Positions 1 through 6,724 of a stretch of DNA of 55,483 nt are shown here, one piece after another. How positions within the stretch are numbered: position 1 is the stretch's first letter; each line of letters begins with the position of its first letter. The notes below the pieces were generated by a model. That model did no database searches, had not been told where the DNA came from, and was given only the letters and a program-made list of their open reading frames with translations. The translations under genes and the position numbers were made by a program. The stretch comes from an uncultured Prevotellaceae bacterium (lineage in GTDB: Bacteria > Bacteroidota > Bacteroidia > Bacteroidales > Bacteroidaceae), in contig ONSR01000010.1 of NCBI GenBank assembly GCA_900320565.1, positions 1-55,483 of the forward strand, in the 5' to 3' direction.

Positions 1-77
1 CTTCAGTATGACTTCGGTATGAGTTCAATATGAATTTAATATGACTTCAATATGAGTTTAATATGAGATCGACATGA
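1..77. repeat. 11-bp tandem array, seven units, open at the window edge
   Basis: Seven consecutive 11-mers of the form NTTNANTATGA run from base 1. TATG occurs at 7, 18, 29, 40, 51 and 62, then CATG at 73, all exactly 11 bp apart. A degenerate eighth copy (ending CTGA) follows to about 88. The array probably continues to the left of the window. The period is not a multiple of three and no reading frame uses it. It is exactly half of the 22-bp period of the other intergenic arrays here. Confidence 0.9.
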
Positions 78-102
78 ACTTTCACTGACTCTGACTAGTC
101 TT

Positions 103-151
103 TAACCGCTAACCATTAACCATTAACCGTTAACCGTTAAACATTAACCGT
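103..151. repeat. 7-bp tandem repeat (TAACCGT/TAACCAT), seven units
   Basis: Seven head-to-tail heptamers (TAACCGC, TAACCAT twice, TAACCGT twice, TAAACAT, TAACCGT) fill 103-151, between the 11-bp array and the mscS promoter. It belongs to a set of 7-bp intergenic repeats seen at about ten loci here, each with its own word. Confidence 0.9.
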
Positions 152-186
152 TATGCGCGGAACTTGGATGCTTTTTTCCGTCATCT

Positions 187-217
187 TTGGTTATGTGAAT
201 TTTTTTTTGTAACTTTG
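187..217 (+). promoter_or_regulatory. Bacteroidetes promoter of the mscS gene
   Basis: TTG at 187-189 and TAACTTTG at 210-217 with a 20-bp spacer match the Bacteroidetes primary sigma consensus (TTG, 19-21 bp, TAnnTTTG). The start codon follows 30 bp downstream. Confidence 0.75.
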
Positions 218-247
218 CCGTGATTTCATTCAAAAAACAAGACTAAT

Positions 248-1117
248 ATGACATTTTTTCTTGAAGCAGCGCCTTTGGAGGCGGGGAAAGAGGTGATTGA
301 GGCTGCGAAGAACGGGCAAGTGGATCAGCTTATTCAGCAAGTCACGACGATGGGGTTGGAGGCCGGAAAGAGCCTTCTGCTCGCTCTTGTCATTTTCGTT
401 GTGGGCCGTTACGCCATCAAGTTCATCAACAAAATGGTGGCCAGGATGCTGGAGAAGCGGAATGTGGAGCCGACGGTTCAGTCGTTCCTGAAGAGTTTCG
501 TGAACATTACCCTCATCATGCTGCTCATCATCATGGTGGTGGGTACGCTTGGCGTGAACACAACGAGCCTTGCAGCCTTGCTGGCTTCGGCTGGTTTGGC
601 GGTTGGCATGGCGTTGAGCGGCAACCTGCAGAACTTGGCTGGCGGCATCATCCTGCTGTTCCTGAAGCCTTTCAAAATAGGCGATTTCATCGAAGTTCAA
701 GGGGTTAGCGGCATCGTGAAGGCTATCCAAATCTTCCACACAATACTGACCACGACCGACAACAAGGAGCTCTACATCCCAAATGGTGCGCTTTCGAGTG
801 GTAACATCACGAATTACACGAAGAATGATTTGCGGCGAGTGGACTTTACGATAAACGTGGAGTATGGCACTGAGACAGAGAAAGTTAAAGAAGTTACGCT
901 GGAACTCCTGAAACAAGATGAGCGCATCATGCAAGAGCCTGCACCTTTCATTGCGGTGAAAGAACTGGCTAGCAGTAGCGTGGACTTCGTGCTTCGCGTC
1001 TGGACGACTGCTCCCGAGTACTGGAACGTCTTTTTCGACACGAACGAGCGCATCTATAAGGAGTTCAACAAGCAAGGCATCAAGTTCCCGTTCCCGCAGA
1101 TACAGGTTCACCAGTAG
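248..1117 (+). CDS. mscS: Small-conductance mechanosensitive channel, MscS family
   Basis: A 289-residue MscS-type channel that opens under membrane tension and releases solutes in osmotic downshock. Three membrane segments are visible: about residues 41-62, 84-103 and 107-138. The last is rich in Gly and Ala (AGLAVGMALSGNLQNLAGG), the pattern of the pore-lining TM3 helix. The beta domain follows (KPFKIGDFIEVQGVSGIV) and the protein ends FPFPQIQVH, a typical MscS C-terminus. Length matches the small E. coli-type subfamily. It has its own promoter; the downstream sugar genes are separated by a 7-bp repeat and may be transcribed from it. Family assignment is secure. Confidence 0.95.
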   Translation: MTFFLEAAPLEAGKEVIEAAKNGQVDQLIQQVTTMGLEAGKSLLLALVIFVVGRYAIKFINKMVARMLEKRNVEPTVQSFLKSFVNITLIMLLIIMVVGTLGVNTTSLAALLASAGLAVGMALSGNLQNLAGGIILLFLKPFKIGDFIEVQGVSGIVKAIQIFHTILTTTDNKELYIPNGALSSGNITNYTKNDLRRVDFTINVEYGTETEKVKEVTLELLKQDERIMQEPAPFIAVKELASSSVDFVLRVWTTAPEYWNVFFDTNERIYKEFNKQGIKFPFPQIQVHQ

Positions 1118-1119
1118 CC

Positions 1120-1150
1120 ATTGAACATTGAATATTGAACATTGAACATT
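1120..1150. repeat. 7-bp tandem repeat (ATTGAAC) abutting a start codon
   Basis: ATTGAAC, ATTGAAT, ATTGAAC, ATTGAAC and a partial ATT occupy almost the whole gap between the mscS stop and the ATG at 1152. The translation initiation region of the next gene is therefore made of repeat. Confidence 0.9.
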
Positions 1151-1151
1151 T

Positions 1152-1526
1152 ATGGAAGGATACATTCAAAAGCAGCATCAAAGCAGGACGAAGCGGTTTG
1201 TGCAAACGCTGACGCTACGCTCCGACGAAGAAGCAAGGCGCGAATACATCAAGTGGCACTCGCAGGAATACAACTGGAAAGAGGTTCGCGAGGGCATTCG
1301 AGAGGTTGGCATCCTCGAGATGGAAATATACATTCTGGGCAACACATTGGTGATGATAGTGGATGCTCCAGCCGATTTCAACTGGGACGAAGCGATGGCC
1401 AAGCTCGCCACCTTGCCCCGCCAAGCTGAATGGGAAGCCTTCGTAAGCCAGTTTCAAGGCTGCAGCCCCGATGCAACAAGCGACGAGAAATGGCAGATGA
1501 TGGAAAGGATGTTCTACCTGTATTGA
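1152..1526 (+). CDS. L-rhamnose/L-fucose mutarotase family protein (RhaM-like, DUF718)
   Basis: A 124-residue protein of the RhaM (DUF718) family, which interconverts the anomers of 6-deoxyhexoses. The family pattern is visible: REYIKWHS, with the His expected in the active site near residue 36, then MEIYILGNTLVMIVDAP, AEWEAFVSQF and the C-terminal MERMFYLY, which matches the RhaM ending EVFYLP in shape. The family was named for rhamnose, but the next gene is a FucP-type permease, so L-fucose or a related sugar is at least as likely here. The ATG is preceded directly by ATTGAAC repeats. It is the first gene of a set on one strand running to 6476. Confidence 0.85.
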   Translation: MEGYIQKQHQSRTKRFVQTLTLRSDEEARREYIKWHSQEYNWKEVREGIREVGILEMEIYILGNTLVMIVDAPADFNWDEAMAKLATLPRQAEWEAFVSQFQGCSPDATSDEKWQMMERMFYLY

Positions 1527-1540
1527 CAAAAAAAATGGGG

Positions 1541-1665
1541 GAGTTAAAGAAGTTAAAGGGAGTTAAAGAAGTTAAAAGACGATACCGATGGCTGTTGCCA
1601 AAACTATTGTCCTTTAACTCCCAGCGAGCGCAGCGAACGATAACTTCTTTAACTTCTTTAACTTC
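1541..1665. repeat. Composite inverted element E1: repeat arms around a GATACC...TTGCCAAAAC centre
   Basis: The left arm (1541-1577) is a tandem repeat of GTTAAAGAA-like words. The right arm (1611-1665) carries the reverse complement, AACTTCTTT, repeated. GGGAGTTAAAG at 1558-1568 pairs with CTTTAACTCCC at 1612-1622. The centre holds GATACC (1581) and TTGCCAAAAC (1595). A second element with the same plan but different arm words lies at 43211-43318. A strong RNA hairpin between the two flanking genes is possible. Confidence 0.75.
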
Positions 1666-1684
1666 CAATCAAATATAAACAAAC

Positions 1685-2890
1685 ATGAAAACACTCGAAA
1701 AAAGATACCTCTTGCCGTTTGCGCTGGTCTCTATACTGTTTCTTTTATGGGGATTGGCGAACAACATGACGGACACTTTGCTGGCAGCATTCAAGAAAGT
1801 GATGAGGATGAGCGACACAGAGACTTCCCTCATCCAGTTTGCCTTCTACGGTTCCTACTTCTGCTTTGCTTTGCCGGCAGCCCTTTTCATCAGGAAAGTG
1901 TCCTACAAAGCCGGCATCATTCTGGGACTTCTGCTCTATGCTGGAGGTGCCATGCTGTTCTATCCGGCAGCCCTGACCGAGAGTTATCTGTTCTATCTCA
2001 TTGCCATCTACATCCTTGCTGGCGGTTGCTCTGTGCTCGAAACGACGGCCAATCCATACATCCTCTCAATGGGAGCACCCGAAACTGCGACTCGCAGGCT
2101 CAACATAGCCCAGTCGTTCAACCCGATTGGAAGCATTACAGGCATCCTCTTGAGCCAGCAATTCATCCTTCGCGACATCTCTCTGAACAGCATTTCAGAG
2201 ACTTATATGGGCCTCGGATTTGTGCTGATTGCCATAATGATTGTGATGGCTTTCTCGAAGATGCCAGCCGGAAAAGACAACGAGCAAGGCAGTGTGAGCG
2301 CATCCTTTGCCCGATTGCTCAAGAACAAACGCTATGTGTGGGGTGTTGTGGCGCAGTTCTTCTATGTGGGAGCCCAGATATGTGTCTGGTCGTTCACTAT
2401 CAGGCTGGTAATGCAAGAGTTAGGCATTGAGGAAGCAAGTGCGGCAACTTACTACCTGGCCAGCATCATCTGCTTCTGTGTGGCTCGCTTCTTCTTCACT
2501 TGGCTGATGAAGTTCTTCCAGCCTGCAAAGTTGATGGCTTGGGCTGCAGCGTTTGATATCGTGCTCTGTCTCATCGTGATACTGATGAGCGGAAGCGGCA
2601 TGATTGCCGTCATAGCCCTGGTTCTCATCAGTTTCTTCATGTCGCTTCAATTCCCCACCATCTACGGCATAGCCCTCGAAGGTGTGGGAGAAGATGCCAA
2701 GATTGGTGCATCGGGTCTCATCATGGCTATTCTTGGAGGCGCTATCCTGACACCACTTCAGGGAATGGTCAGCGATAAGTTCGGCATCTCTGTATCGTAT
2801 GTTGTGCCACTCATCTGCTTCGTCGTGGTGCTGTGGTACAGCATATATAGTCAAAGGAAAGGTCAATGTTCAATGGTCAATGTTCAATGA
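1685..2890 (+). CDS. fucP: FucP-type sugar:proton symporter, major facilitator superfamily
   Basis: A 401-residue inner-membrane transporter with about 12 hydrophobic segments, of the FucP (L-fucose:H+ symporter) branch of the MFS. N-terminal features FLLWGLANNMTDTLLAAFKKVM and the TM4-region ETTANPYI are characteristic of FucP and its relatives. Substrate is inferred from the family and from the mutarotase upstream; some FucP relatives carry other sugars. The C-terminal tail QCSMVNVQ is encoded by a 7-bp repeat (2861-2888) that also supplies the stop codon, so the natural C-terminus has probably been extended by repeat growth. The next gene overlaps by 4 bp (ATGA). Confidence 0.88.
   Translation: MKTLEKRYLLPFALVSILFLLWGLANNMTDTLLAAFKKVMRMSDTETSLIQFAFYGSYFCFALPAALFIRKVSYKAGIILGLLLYAGGAMLFYPAALTESYLFYLIAIYILAGGCSVLETTANPYILSMGAPETATRRLNIAQSFNPIGSITGILLSQQFILRDISLNSISETYMGLGFVLIAIMIVMAFSKMPAGKDNEQGSVSASFARLLKNKRYVWGVVAQFFYVGAQICVWSFTIRLVMQELGIEEASAATYYLASIICFCVARFFFTWLMKFFQPAKLMAWAAAFDIVLCLIVILMSGSGMIAVIALVLISFFMSLQFPTIYGIALEGVGEDAKIGASGLIMAILGGAILTPLQGMVSDKFGISVSYVVPLICFVVVLWYSIYSQRKGQCSMVNVQ
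2861..2888. repeat. 7-bp tandem repeat (GTTCAAT/GGTCAAT) at a stop/start junction
   Basis: Four heptamers alternate GGTCAAT and GTTCAAT. They encode the last residues of the FucP-like protein and reach into its TGA and the ATG of the following gene. GTTCAAT is the reverse complement of the ATTGAAC word found at 1120-1150. Confidence 0.9.
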
Positions 2891-4056
2891 GTAAAAAGGT
2901 TTTTGTTAGCGGTTGCTATGACCTCTTGCATAGCGGTCACGTAGAGTTCTTCAAGCAGGCTGCCGGGTATGGTGACCTGTATGTGGGCATCGGGTCGGAT
3001 GCCACGATATTGAAGTATAAGAACCACAAGACCGTCTATCCCGAGCAGGAACGACTCTTCATGGTGCAGAGCATCAAATACGTCAAAGAGGCCTACATCA
3101 ACAAGGGTAGCGGTGTGATGGACTTCGTGCCGACAGTAGAATGGCTCAAGCCAGACATATTCGTCGTGAATGCTGACGGTTCAAGCGAAGAGAAGCGTCG
3201 CTTCTGCGAAGAGCATGGAATCGAGTACATCGTACTTGAAAGGACACCAGCAGAAGGACTGGATGCTCGCTCTAGTACAGGCTTGAAGGCTCAGATTTGC
3301 GAGATACCGACCCGACTCGACCTTGCTGGGACATGGATTGACCAGCCTTATGTCAGTTGCTTTGCTCCAGGCTGGGCACTGACCATCTCGCTCATTCCGA
3401 ACTTTGAGGTAAGGGAACGATGCGGCCTCTCCACCTCTACTCGCAAACAGATACAGAGGATTTGGCCAATAAAACTGCCCGACATGGATGCTGAGATGCT
3501 GGCAAAGCTCGTCTTTTGCTTCGAGAACGACCCAGAACGAAGTGACGGCATCATTTCCGGAGCACAAGATGCTATCGGAATCTGTGTTCCAGGTCTTTGC
3601 CGACACCATTACGATGCGCGTTATTGGCCTGACAAGATAGAGACATGCAACGACGAGAAGGTGCTCAGCTGGCTGGAAAGTCATCTTTGCCTCATACCCA
3701 TGTTCCCACGCAGACCGGGTTGCTCTGTAGTAGAAGGCAAGGACATCACAGAGCCGAAGGTAAGGGCGCTTGCCAAAGCTGCCGACGATTGTTGGGAAGG
3801 CATCATGAAGCTCGACCTCAAAGCCTTTGCCGAAGCCTACAAAGCCTCGTTCGAAGCTCAGATTGCCATGTTCCCAGCCATGATTCAACCAGGAGTTCAG
3901 GACTACATCGACGAGTATTCAGCGATGGATGGCGTACTGGCTTGGAAGATGCCGGGAGCCGGTGGTGGAGGCTATTTGGCCCTCGTCCTCGATGATGCCG
4001 AAGCATTCTGCCAAACACATAAAGAAGCTATTCAACTCACTATTCGTAGAACCTAA
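2887..4056 (+). CDS. Cytidylyltransferase-like domain fused to a GHMP-kinase-like domain
   Basis: A 389-residue two-domain protein. Residues 1 to about 135 are a nucleotidyltransferase of the glycerol-3-phosphate cytidylyltransferase/RfaE type: VFVSGCYDLLHSGHVEFF contains the HxxH nucleotide-binding motif. From about residue 140 the sequence resembles GHMP sugar kinases: IPTRLDLAGTWID at the start of the fold, GAQDAIGICVPG in the middle, and the glycine-rich MPGAGGGGYLALVLDD near residue 355. The usual phosphate loop (PxGxGLSSSA) is only weakly matched by CGLSTSTRK. Start chosen at the ATG overlapping the fucP stop, which begins directly before the Rossmann strand. I infer a sugar 1-kinase/nucleotidyltransferase for salvage of the imported deoxysugar; the reaction is not established. 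Confidence 0.75.
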   Translation: MSKKVFVSGCYDLLHSGHVEFFKQAAGYGDLYVGIGSDATILKYKNHKTVYPEQERLFMVQSIKYVKEAYINKGSGVMDFVPTVEWLKPDIFVVNADGSSEEKRRFCEEHGIEYIVLERTPAEGLDARSSTGLKAQICEIPTRLDLAGTWIDQPYVSCFAPGWALTISLIPNFEVRERCGLSTSTRKQIQRIWPIKLPDMDAEMLAKLVFCFENDPERSDGIISGAQDAIGICVPGLCRHHYDARYWPDKIETCNDEKVLSWLESHLCLIPMFPRRPGCSVVEGKDITEPKVRALAKAADDCWEGIMKLDLKAFAEAYKASFEAQIAMFPAMIQPGVQDYIDEYSAMDGVLAWKMPGAGGGGYLALVLDDAEAFCQTHKEAIQLTIRRT

Positions 4057-4068
4057 ACATAAACACTT

Positions 4069-5517
4069 ATGCTACACATTAAAGAAGAGGCTGCTCGCTG
4101 CCTATTGTGCGAAGATGCTCCTTGCACGAAAGCTTGCATTAAAGGTGACCCTGCTCGTGCCATTTGTGCCATTCGTTTCGACAACAGCAAGAATGCAAGC
4201 AGATGGATTGCAGACTGCTCTGATGCCGACTTGGAAAGAGCGGAACAAGCTTGCATCCACTATGACCAGCCTATCCGAATCCGCGAGCTGCTTCGTTCAG
4301 CTTGTCAAGACTGCAAACTGACAAACACAAACCCATCTTTGCAAATCACTTTCTGCGGCATCAAATGCGAGAACCCATTCTTCCTGGCTTCATCAGCCAT
4401 TTGTACCAACTATGAGATGGTGGCGCGAGCCTTCGATATGGGCTGGGGCGGCGTTTTCTACAAGACCATTTGCAAGCAGGACATCCGAGAGGTATCGCCC
4501 AGATTCGATGCCATCAAGGAGAACACTTCCTTCGCTGGCTTCCGTAACATGGAACAGCTGAGCGAGAACCCTTACGAAGTGGACTTCGACATCCTGAAGC
4601 GCTTGAAGCAGAACTATCCGTCGAAGATTGTCATTGCAAGCATCATGGGTCAGTTCGAGGAGGAGTGGATAGAGCTTGCCAAGATGGCTGAGTTTGCGGG
4701 CTGCGATGCAGTAGAGCTGAACTTCTCATGCCCCCAAATGCGACTGGCTGGCATGGGTAGCGATGTGGGACAAGACCACGAACTCGTCACAGCCTATACT
4801 GCCTACGTCAAGCAGAATGTGAAGATTCCCGTCATTCCTAAGATGACGCCGAACATCACACATATGAGAGAGCCTGCTTTGGGTGCTTACTTTGCCGGAG
4901 CAGACGCCATTTCGGCCATCAACACCATCAAGAGCGTCACCTTCTCACCAGAGGCTGAGGTCAGCGAGAAGAAGACGGTGTCGGGCTACTCTGGTCGTGC
5001 AGTGAAGCCCATTGCTCAGCGTTTCATCCTCGAAATGGCGCAGAACCAGATCATGAAGGGCATCGAGTTGAGCGGCATTGGCGGCATTGAGACATGGCGG
5101 GACGCTTTGGAGTACATCCAGATAGGTTGCCGAAATGTGCAGGTCTGCACGGCTGTCATGGAGTACGGCTACCGCATCATCGACGACCTCATCCTAGGCA
5201 TGACGACCTACATGGCTGAGCGTGGCATCGAGCATTTGGAGGACCTTGTCGGCGAGCAACTGCCTTCGTTTGTCCAACCTTCTGAGCTCGACAGAGAGAC
5301 GATGGTGCTGCCCAAGATTGACCGCGAGAAATGCATGGGCTGCGGACGCTGCCACATCTCTTGTACCGATGGCGGACACCAAGCTATCAGCTTCGACCTG
5401 ACAGAAAGGAAGCCGCACATCATCGGCCAGAAATGCGTGGGCTGCCACCTCTGCCGACTCGTCTGCCCAACCGGTGCAATAGGAATGTCAAAGAGATTCA
5501 ACAAAGCAAAGCCATGA
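4069..5517 (+). CDS. preA: PreA-like dihydropyrimidine dehydrogenase/DHOD-fold protein with Fe-S domains at both ends
   Basis: A 482-residue protein. The N-terminus carries CLLCEDAPCTKAC (Cys 11, 14, 19, 23), an Fe-S motif normally found on the partner subunit PreT or the N-terminus of mammalian DPD. Residues from about 95 to 400 form a dihydroorotate-dehydrogenase-like FMN barrel (ENPFFLASS, ELNFSCPQM, PKMTPNI, SGIGGIETW). Two ferredoxin motifs follow, CMGCGRCHISC near 421 and CVGCHLCRLVC near 456. No PreT-like NAD(P)H/FAD subunit is in the window, so the electron donor is unknown. Position between a sugar-salvage gene and a hydroxyacid dehydrogenase may mean a role other than pyrimidine reduction. 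Confidence 0.82.
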   Translation: MLHIKEEAARCLLCEDAPCTKACIKGDPARAICAIRFDNSKNASRWIADCSDADLERAEQACIHYDQPIRIRELLRSACQDCKLTNTNPSLQITFCGIKCENPFFLASSAICTNYEMVARAFDMGWGGVFYKTICKQDIREVSPRFDAIKENTSFAGFRNMEQLSENPYEVDFDILKRLKQNYPSKIVIASIMGQFEEEWIELAKMAEFAGCDAVELNFSCPQMRLAGMGSDVGQDHELVTAYTAYVKQNVKIPVIPKMTPNITHMREPALGAYFAGADAISAINTIKSVTFSPEAEVSEKKTVSGYSGRAVKPIAQRFILEMAQNQIMKGIELSGIGGIETWRDALEYIQIGCRNVQVCTAVMEYGYRIIDDLILGMTTYMAERGIEHLEDLVGEQLPSFVQPSELDRETMVLPKIDREKCMGCGRCHISCTDGGHQAISFDLTERKPHIIGQKCVGCHLCRLVCPTGAIGMSKRFNKAKP

Positions 5518-6476
5518 ACAAAAGCCTGGTTATCCTTGATGGTTTCACTGCCAATCCGGGCGATTTGTCGTGGGATGGGCTCAAGCAGTTTGGCGAACTC
5601 ACGGTCTATGAGCGCACCAAGCCGGAAGAGTTGCTCGAAAGAGCTAAAGGTGCCGAAGTGTTGCTGACGAACAAGGTCATCATCGATGCTGACGCGATGG
5701 CTGCCCTACCCGACCTGCGATACATCGGCGTTCTGGCAACGGGCTACAACGTAGTGGACATCGCGGAAGCCCATCGCCGAGGCATTGCCGTGACGAACAT
5801 CCCAGCCTACAGCACAATGTCGGTAGCCCAAATGGTGATGGCACACCTTCTGAACATCACTAATCAGGTAGCGCTCCATGCCGAAGCCGTCAAGAAAGGC
5901 GAATGGCAGAACTGCAAGGACTTTTCGTTCACGAAGGCTCCTCTCATCGAACTGGATGGCCTCACTTTTGGCATAGTCGGTCTCGGCAATATCGGCAAGC
6001 AAGTGGCTAAGATGGTGCAAACCTTTGGCATGAAGGTCTTGGCCGTCAGCAGCAAGTCAGAAGCGGAACTTCGACAGCTAAACATCAGAAAGGCAACTGG
6101 TTATGAGCAACTTTTCAGCGAAGCAGACGTGGTGAGTCTGCATTGTCCGCTGACCGACGAGACCCACCATCTTGTCAATCGCGAACGTCTTGCCCTGATG
6201 AAGCCCACAGCCATCCTCATCAACACAGGCCGAGGTCCCTTGCTCGACGAACAGGCTGTCAGCGAGGCACTTTCGGCAGGAAAACTCTATGCGGTTGGCA
6301 TTGATGTGCTGACCGAAGAGCCACCCAGAAAGGTCAATCCGCTCATCTCTGCCCCCAACTGCTTCATCACGCCCCACATAGCCTGGGCATCAAAGGCAGC
6401 AAGACGCCGACTCATTGACATCGCAACAAGCAACGTCGCCGCCTTCCTGCAGGGAAAGGAACAGAACAGAATATAA
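5514..6476 (+). CDS. D-2-hydroxyacid dehydrogenase (glycerate dehydrogenase/hydroxypyruvate reductase type)
   Basis: A 320-residue NAD-dependent D-isomer-specific 2-hydroxyacid dehydrogenase. The Rossmann motif GIVGLGNIGKQVA lies near residues 150-160. Catalytic residues of the family are visible: Arg in INTGRGPLLDE, Glu in GIDVLTEEPP, and His in ITPHIAWAS. The open frame extends farther upstream, but the true start is the ATG that overlaps the preceding stop by 4 bp (ATGA). The substrate could be glycerate/hydroxypyruvate or another 2-keto acid; the sequence alone does not decide. It is the last gene of the run beginning at 1152. Confidence 0.88.
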   Translation: MNKSLVILDGFTANPGDLSWDGLKQFGELTVYERTKPEELLERAKGAEVLLTNKVIIDADAMAALPDLRYIGVLATGYNVVDIAEAHRRGIAVTNIPAYSTMSVAQMVMAHLLNITNQVALHAEAVKKGEWQNCKDFSFTKAPLIELDGLTFGIVGLGNIGKQVAKMVQTFGMKVLAVSSKSEAELRQLNIRKATGYEQLFSEADVVSLHCPLTDETHHLVNRERLALMKPTAILINTGRGPLLDEQAVSEALSAGKLYAVGIDVLTEEPPRKVNPLISAPNCFITPHIAWASKAARRRLIDIATSNVAAFLQGKEQNRI

Positions 6477-6514
6477 GAAAAACCTCGTTTAACCTTTGGG
6501 AATAACCATCACGA

Positions 6515-6624
6515 CGTGCCAGGTTGCAAAACGCGGCACGCCATCTTTGTTGAATCATCATGATAAATCAATTGCTGCATCATGATAAATCAATCAACTA
6601 AGCACGCCGACCTGAGTGATGCCT
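6515..6624. repeat. 22-bp array A1, five units
   Basis: Cores CGTG (6515), CACG (6537), CATG (6559), CATG (6581) and CACG (6603) are exactly 22 bp apart. Dyads are seen around some cores: GGC-AC-GCC and ATC-AT-GAT. Units 3 and 4 share CATGATAAATCAAT. The array begins 39 bp after the dehydrogenase stop and lies upstream of the TPR-AraC promoter. Confidence 0.85.
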
Positions 6625-6669
6625 GCAGCCGAATCAGGCATTACAACCTGTAAAAATGCCGGAATGCCC

Positions 6670-6699
6670 TTGCATATTCCACATTTTTTCGTATCTTTG
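6670..6699 (+). promoter_or_regulatory. Promoter of the TPR-AraC regulator
   Basis: TTG at 6670-6672, a 19-bp spacer, and TATCTTTG at 6692-6699. The ATG is 25 bp further on. Confidence 0.75.
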
Positions 6700-6724
6700 T
6701 GGGCGGAAACTAAACAAAAACAAA

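Noticed and set aside
102-151. Telomere-like repeat
   Set aside because: TAACCGT-type heptamers resemble eukaryotic telomere words by chance; other loci here use unrelated heptamers and the context is a bacterial chromosome.
230-1165. Long minus-strand reading frame over mscS
   Set aside because: It is the complement of a clearly conserved MscS gene and shows no protein family of its own. The same holds for long antisense frames over the tolC-like, macB-like, RND pump, LRR, GH92 and porU genes.
6515-6624. Remnant of an insertion sequence
   Set aside because: No transposase fragment, no terminal inverted repeats of IS size and no target duplication were seen around any 22-bp array.
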